A stretch of 64,000 nt of DNA, taken from NCBI GenBank assembly GCA_947627565.1, contig CANQWO010000004.1, positions 25,996 through 89,995 on the forward strand, written 5' to 3'. Below, one piece after another: positions 60,839 to 64,000 of the stretch; within the stretch, counting starts at the first letter, position 1, and each line of letters starts with the position of its first letter. Both the position numbers and the translations under genes were made by a program. The notes below the pieces were generated by a model that ran no database searches, was not told the DNA's origin, and saw only the letters and a list, made by a program, of their open reading frames with translations. This DNA is from an uncultured Clostridia bacterium (GTDB lineage: Bacteria > Bacillota > Clostridia > Christensenellales > Borkfalkiaceae).

Positions 60839-61909
60839 ATGAAAAGATATTCTGTCGGCATCGTCGGCGCAACGGGCATGGTCGGCCAACGCTTCGTTAC
60901 GCTTCTCGAAAATCACCCCATGTTCGAACCCGTCTGCCTCGCCGCGAGCAAGCGGAGCGCGGGGATGTCTTATGCGGAAGCGGTCGGTGAACGGTGGGCG
61001 ATGGCGTCCCCCATTCCCGCTTACGCGAAAAATATGACCGTCTGCGACAGCGATCCCGCGCAGTTCCCGAAGGTGGACTTTGTTTTTTGCGCCGTCAATC
61101 TCGCGAAAGACGCGACGCGCGCCCTCGAAGAGGATTTTGCGCGGCACGAGATCCCCGTCGTCTCCAATAACTCCGCAAACAGGCAGATGCCCGACGTTCC
61201 CATGGTCATTCCGGAGATCAACCCGGAACATCTCGCCGTCATCGACGCGCAGCGCAGGCGGCTGGGGACCCGGCGCGGATTCATTGCCGTCAAGAGCAAC
61301 TGCTCGCTGCAATCCTACGTTCCCCTCCTGCATCCGCTGAGAAAATTCGGGCTCGAGGCCGTCTCCGTTTGCACCTATCAGGCGATCTCGGGCGCAGGAA
61401 AAACGTTTGCAAGCATGCCCGAGATCATCGACAATGTGATCCCTTATATCTCCGGAGAGGAGGAAAAGAGCGAACGGGAACCGCTCAAGATCTGGGGGAC
61501 GGTCGAAAACGGCGGCATCCGCGAAGCACAGGCGCCGCGCATCTCGGCACAGTGTCTGCGCGTCCCCGTCTCCGACGGTCATACGGCCGCAGTTTCGGTA
61601 AAATTTCACAATAAACCGACGCGGGAAGACATTCTCGCGGCGTGGGACAGCTTTGCGGGAGAACCCCAAGCGCTCGGGCTTCCCACCGCGCCGAAGAAAT
61701 TTTTGCATTACCTCGAAGATTGCGACCGTCCGCAGCCCAAACTCGACCGACTTACGGACATGGGTATGGCGGTTTTGGCGGGAAGGCTTCGGGAGGACCC
61801 GGTCTTCGACTGGAAATTCATCGGATTTTCGCACAACACATTGCGCGGGGCCGCAGGGGGCGCCGTCCTCCTCGCGGAACTTCTGGCGGCGAAGGGTTAC
61901 TTCGATTGA
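60839..61909 (+). CDS. asd: Aspartate-semialdehyde dehydrogenase
   Basis: Asd reduces aspartyl phosphate to aspartate semialdehyde, the shared precursor of lysine, threonine and methionine. The 356-residue protein has GIVGATGMVGQRFVTLL, the catalytic Cys in AVKSNCSLQSYVPLL and the His in RVPVSDGHTAAVSV. The sequence type (NADP loop GATGMVGQRF, SNNSANR) is that of the archaeal/fungal-like ASD subclass also found in some Firmicutes. The start at 60839 follows AGAGAGG and lies after the riboswitch terminator; the ORF-track start lies inside it. dapA and dapB follow. Confidence 0.95.
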   Translation: MKRYSVGIVGATGMVGQRFVTLLENHPMFEPVCLAASKRSAGMSYAEAVGERWAMASPIPAYAKNMTVCDSDPAQFPKVDFVFCAVNLAKDATRALEEDFARHEIPVVSNNSANRQMPDVPMVIPEINPEHLAVIDAQRRRLGTRRGFIAVKSNCSLQSYVPLLHPLRKFGLEAVSVCTYQAISGAGKTFASMPEIIDNVIPYISGEEEKSEREPLKIWGTVENGGIREAQAPRISAQCLRVPVSDGHTAAVSVKFHNKPTREDILAAWDSFAGEPQALGLPTAPKKFLHYLEDCDRPQPKLDRLTDMGMAVLAGRLREDPVFDWKFIGFSHNTLRGAAGGAVLLAELLAAKGYFD

Positions 61910-61953
61910 CCAAACGCCGTGCGCGCTTCATACAATAAAAAAGGAGAAGGATC

Positions 61954-62844
61954 ATGACGGGATTTTTACAGGGATCCGCGACGGCAATGATCACGCCGTT
62001 CACGGAAGACGGGGTCAATTTCGACAGCCTCGGCGCAATGATTGACTATCAGCTCGAGGGCGGGACGGACGCCCTCGTCATTCTCGGCACCACCGGCGAG
62101 CCGGCGACGATGACCGAGGAGGAAAAACAGGCCGTCATCCGCTTTTCCGTTGCGAGAACGGCGAAGCGCGCCAAGATCATCGTCGGCGTCGGCAGCAACC
62201 ATACGGCGCATGCCGTAGAGTCCGCCCGCCGCGCGGAGGAATTGGGTGCGGACGGCGTCCTCGCCGTGACGCCCTACTACAATAAGTGCACGCAGGCCGG
62301 GCTCTTCGCCTACTACCGCGCCATTTCGGAGGCCGTGGAAATCCCGTTTATCGCCTACAATGTGCCCTCGCGCACGGGCGTCAATCTCCTTCCCGAAACG
62401 GCGGAACGGCTCTGCGACATGAAAAATTTTGCGGGGATCAAGGAGGCGAGCGGCAATATGGCGCAGGTCGTCGATACGATGCGCCGCATTCGCGGCAAGG
62501 CCGAACTGTATTCCGGGGAGGACGCGCTCAATCTCCCCATTCTCTGCGTGGGGGGGACGGCGGTCATCTCGGTCGTCTCCAATTTGCTGCCGAAGACGGT
62601 AAAGGCGCTAACCATGTCCGCGGCCAAGCGTCAGCTTTACACCGCAAACAAGATCGCGGACGCGCTCTTCCCGCTTGCGCAGGCATGTTTTTGCGAGGTC
62701 AATCCCATCCCCGTCAAGGAGGGCATGAACCTGCTCGGCTTCGAAGCCGGGGTCCCGCGCGCGCCGCTCACGAGATTGGAGCCCGCCCACCGGCAACGGC
62801 TTGCCGACACATTGCAGGCGCTCGGCGCGGAGGTGCGCGCATGA
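61954..62844 (+). CDS. dapA: 4-hydroxy-tetrahydrodipicolinate synthase
   Basis: DapA condenses pyruvate with aspartate semialdehyde. The 296-residue TIM-barrel enzyme has the pyruvate-binding GTTGEPATMTEEE, VTPYYNKCTQAGLFAYY with the catalytic Tyr, YNVPSRTGVNL and the Schiff-base Lys in FAGIKEASGN. AAAGGAGAAGG precedes the ATG. Its stop overlaps dapB as ATGA. Confidence 0.97.
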   Translation: MTGFLQGSATAMITPFTEDGVNFDSLGAMIDYQLEGGTDALVILGTTGEPATMTEEEKQAVIRFSVARTAKRAKIIVGVGSNHTAHAVESARRAEELGADGVLAVTPYYNKCTQAGLFAYYRAISEAVEIPFIAYNVPSRTGVNLLPETAERLCDMKNFAGIKEASGNMAQVVDTMRRIRGKAELYSGEDALNLPILCVGGTAVISVVSNLLPKTVKALTMSAAKRQLYTANKIADALFPLAQACFCEVNPIPVKEGMNLLGFEAGVPRAPLTRLEPAHRQRLADTLQALGAEVRA

Positions 62845-63590
62845 ATATCCTGCTCGTCGGGGCCTGCGGAAGGATGGGGACCGCCGTTTCCGAGCTCGTC
62901 GCACCGTCTCAAGACCGCATCGTCTCCGGCGTGGACATCTGTTTGAAACCCGCCCCCTTCCCCATCTATCGCACGATCGAGGAAGTCGAAGAACGCGCGG
63001 ACGTCATCATTGATTTTTCCTCCCCCGCCGACCTCGAGCGGCGGCTCGCCTATGCGGCGGAGCGGCGCCTGCCCGTCGTTCTCGGCGCGACGGGTTATTC
63101 GGAGGAGGACAACGCGCGCATCGAGGCCTATGCAAAGCGCATTCCCGTCTTTCGGTCGGGCAATCTCTCCATCGGCATTAATCTGATGCAAATGCTCGTC
63201 GAGCGCGCCGCCGCAGTTTTGAAGGACTTCGACGCGGAGATCATCGAACGGCATCACAATCGGAAAAAGGATGCCCCTTCCGGCACGGCACTCATGCTCG
63301 CGGAGAGCATTCAGCGCGCCTCGGAGACCGAAAAGCAACTCGTCTATGGCAGACATGGTATGGTCGGAGAGCGTCAACCGCGCGAAATCGGGATCCATGC
63401 GGTGCGGGGCGGCAGTATCGTCGGAGAGCACGAAGTGATGTTTGCCGGCGACGACGAGATCATCACCATCTCGCATTCCGCGGGGAGCCGCAAGATCTTC
63501 GCACGCGGCGCATTGCGCGCGGCGGATTGGCTGATCGGGCGCGCGCCCGGGCTCTATCGGATGGACGATCTTCTCTCCGAATTGATCTGA
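62841..63590 (+). CDS. dapB: 4-hydroxy-tetrahydrodipicolinate reductase
   Basis: DapB reduces the DapA product to tetrahydrodipicolinate, which DapL (encoded at 30205) aminates. The 249-residue protein starts MNILLVGACGRMGTAV and has VIIDFSSPADLERRL, GATGYSEEDN, the catalytic EIIERHHNRKKDAPSGTAL and GGSIVGEHEVMFAG. The ORF-track start at 62286 is a shadow of dapA. No clear terminator follows before the tRNA promoter. Confidence 0.96.
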   Translation: MNILLVGACGRMGTAVSELVAPSQDRIVSGVDICLKPAPFPIYRTIEEVEERADVIIDFSSPADLERRLAYAAERRLPVVLGATGYSEEDNARIEAYAKRIPVFRSGNLSIGINLMQMLVERAAAVLKDFDAEIIERHHNRKKDAPSGTALMLAESIQRASETEKQLVYGRHGMVGERQPREIGIHAVRGGSIVGEHEVMFAGDDEIITISHSAGSRKIFARGALRAADWLIGRAPGLYRMDDLLSELI

Positions 63591-63648
63591 GCCTCCCGCC
63601 GAAAATAAATTTTCTTTTGTGAATTTTACAAAATCCGTGCATTATCGC

Positions 63649-63677
63649 TTGACGAATTGCGCGGATTTTACTATACT
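63649..63677 (+). promoter_or_regulatory. Promoter of tRNA-Thr
   Basis: TTGACG (63649-63654), 17 bp, TATACT (63672-63677). Confidence 0.85.
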
Positions 63678-63696
63678 GTATAGGTGATTTCGTTGC

Positions 63697-63772
<76 letters not shown>

Positions 63773-63780
63773 TGGGAAAA

Positions 63781-63806
63781 GGGAATGCAAACGCATTCCC
63801 TTTTTT
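63781..63806 (+). terminator. Intrinsic terminator of tRNA-Thr
   Basis: GGGAATGC-AAAC-GCATTCCC is a perfect 8-bp stem followed by six T. Confidence 0.93.
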
Positions 63807-63816
63807 CATGGGACGA

Positions 63817-64000
63817 GGACCGCCGACCAATAGGGCTCCCGCAAAAAGACGCAGTGTTTTTGTGGGAAGAGGAGCAACCGCCCGAAAAAGGAGCTTTTTT
63901 CGAAGGAAAAAGCGATTCCATAGGGCGTGTTGCGACGAAGGACCGCCGACCAATAGGGCTCCCGCAAAAAGACGTAGTATTTTTGTGGGAAGAGGAGCAA
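63817..64000. repeat. Tandem repeat, period 123 bp, running off the window end
   Basis: A 61-bp block at 63817-63877 recurs at 63940-64000 with only two differences, 123 bp apart. Each copy starts with GGACCGCCGACC, the exact reverse complement of 12 nt in the adjacent tRNA-Thr, and contains a hairpin with arms CCCGCAAAAA and TTTTTGTGGG. The 62 bp between copies include GAAAAAGGAGC and GGAAAAAGCGATTCC. Its full extent is unknown. Confidence 0.85.

Noticed and set aside
63806-64000. Minus-strand ORF with repeated LREPYWSAVL segments
   Set aside because: The peptide repeat is only a translation of the 123-bp DNA repeat; no ribosome-binding site is seen and the frame is open by chance.

Overview
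This 64 kb window looks like a chromosomal segment from a GC-rich, spore-forming, Gram-positive bacterium of the class Clostridia, probably an uncultured anaerobic or gut lineage. The evidence is spoIVA with a SigE-like promoter, a cwlD-type amidase, a ytxC-like gene beside thrS, a T-box leader on thrS, a lysine riboswitch on asd, an infC-rpmI-rplT operon, ECF transport, NfnAB-type flavoenzyme genes and DapL-type diaminopimelate synthesis. The lineage call is inference. There are no rRNA genes, CRISPR arrays, transposases or prophage genes.

Layout. 1-2345 (-): SPFH protein, small membrane protein and a NatA-like ABC ATPase cut by the window edge. 2584-11246 (-): sir2-miaB-mutS-mutL-miaA-ynbB operon. 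11351-13528 (+): class A PBP. 13529-21747 (-): carA, a carB-dapF fusion, a membrane protein, a cysteine desulfurase and thiI, preceded by a leader-peptide/terminator attenuator. 21908-26230 (-): acyl-ACP thioesterase, membrane protein, cwlD and nfnAB. 26398-27267 (+): degV. 27314-35185 (-): purA-dapF-pyrG-dapL-malQ-mscL and a degenerate nitrilase. 35478-37406: Nudix gene, then a low-GC lipoprotein/Xre-regulator pair. 37564-43428 (-): yebC, rRNA methyltransferase, rplT-rpmI-infC, thrS (T-box) and ytxC-like. 43566-46733 (+): leuS and a small unknown. 46785-50375 (-): ECF S component, coaX, hom and a RimK-like ligase. 50621-53473: small genes including a His-less HPr homologue, DUF4364 and TSCPD proteins. 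53514-60472 (-): spoIVA, then a five-gene operon with hslO. 60839-63590 (+): lysine riboswitch-asd-dapA-dapB. 63697 to the end: tRNA-Thr(GGT) and the start of a 123-bp-period repeat.

Functional links. asd, dapA, dapB, dapL and dapF together encode the aminotransferase route from aspartyl phosphate to meso-diaminopimelate for lysine and peptidoglycan, and hom takes the threonine/methionine branch. carA/carB, pyrG and purA cover parts of pyrimidine and purine synthesis. miaA/miaB and thiI with the desulfurase modify tRNA. mutS/mutL do mismatch repair.

Most notable observations. (1) CarB is fused in frame to a second, complete-length DapF domain that lacks one catalytic cysteine and the Arg of the ERG motif, while a separate canonical dapF lies 16 kb away. 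(2) An AT-rich near-palindrome of about 23 bp recurs five times, three times inside conserved genes without changing apparent protein length. (3) carAB has a likely UTP- or translation-sensitive attenuator. (4) A low-GC lipoprotein/Xre module has two 19-bp operators and is flanked by a direct-repeated hairpin. (5) A tandem repeat beside tRNA-Thr carries 12 nt antisense to that tRNA.
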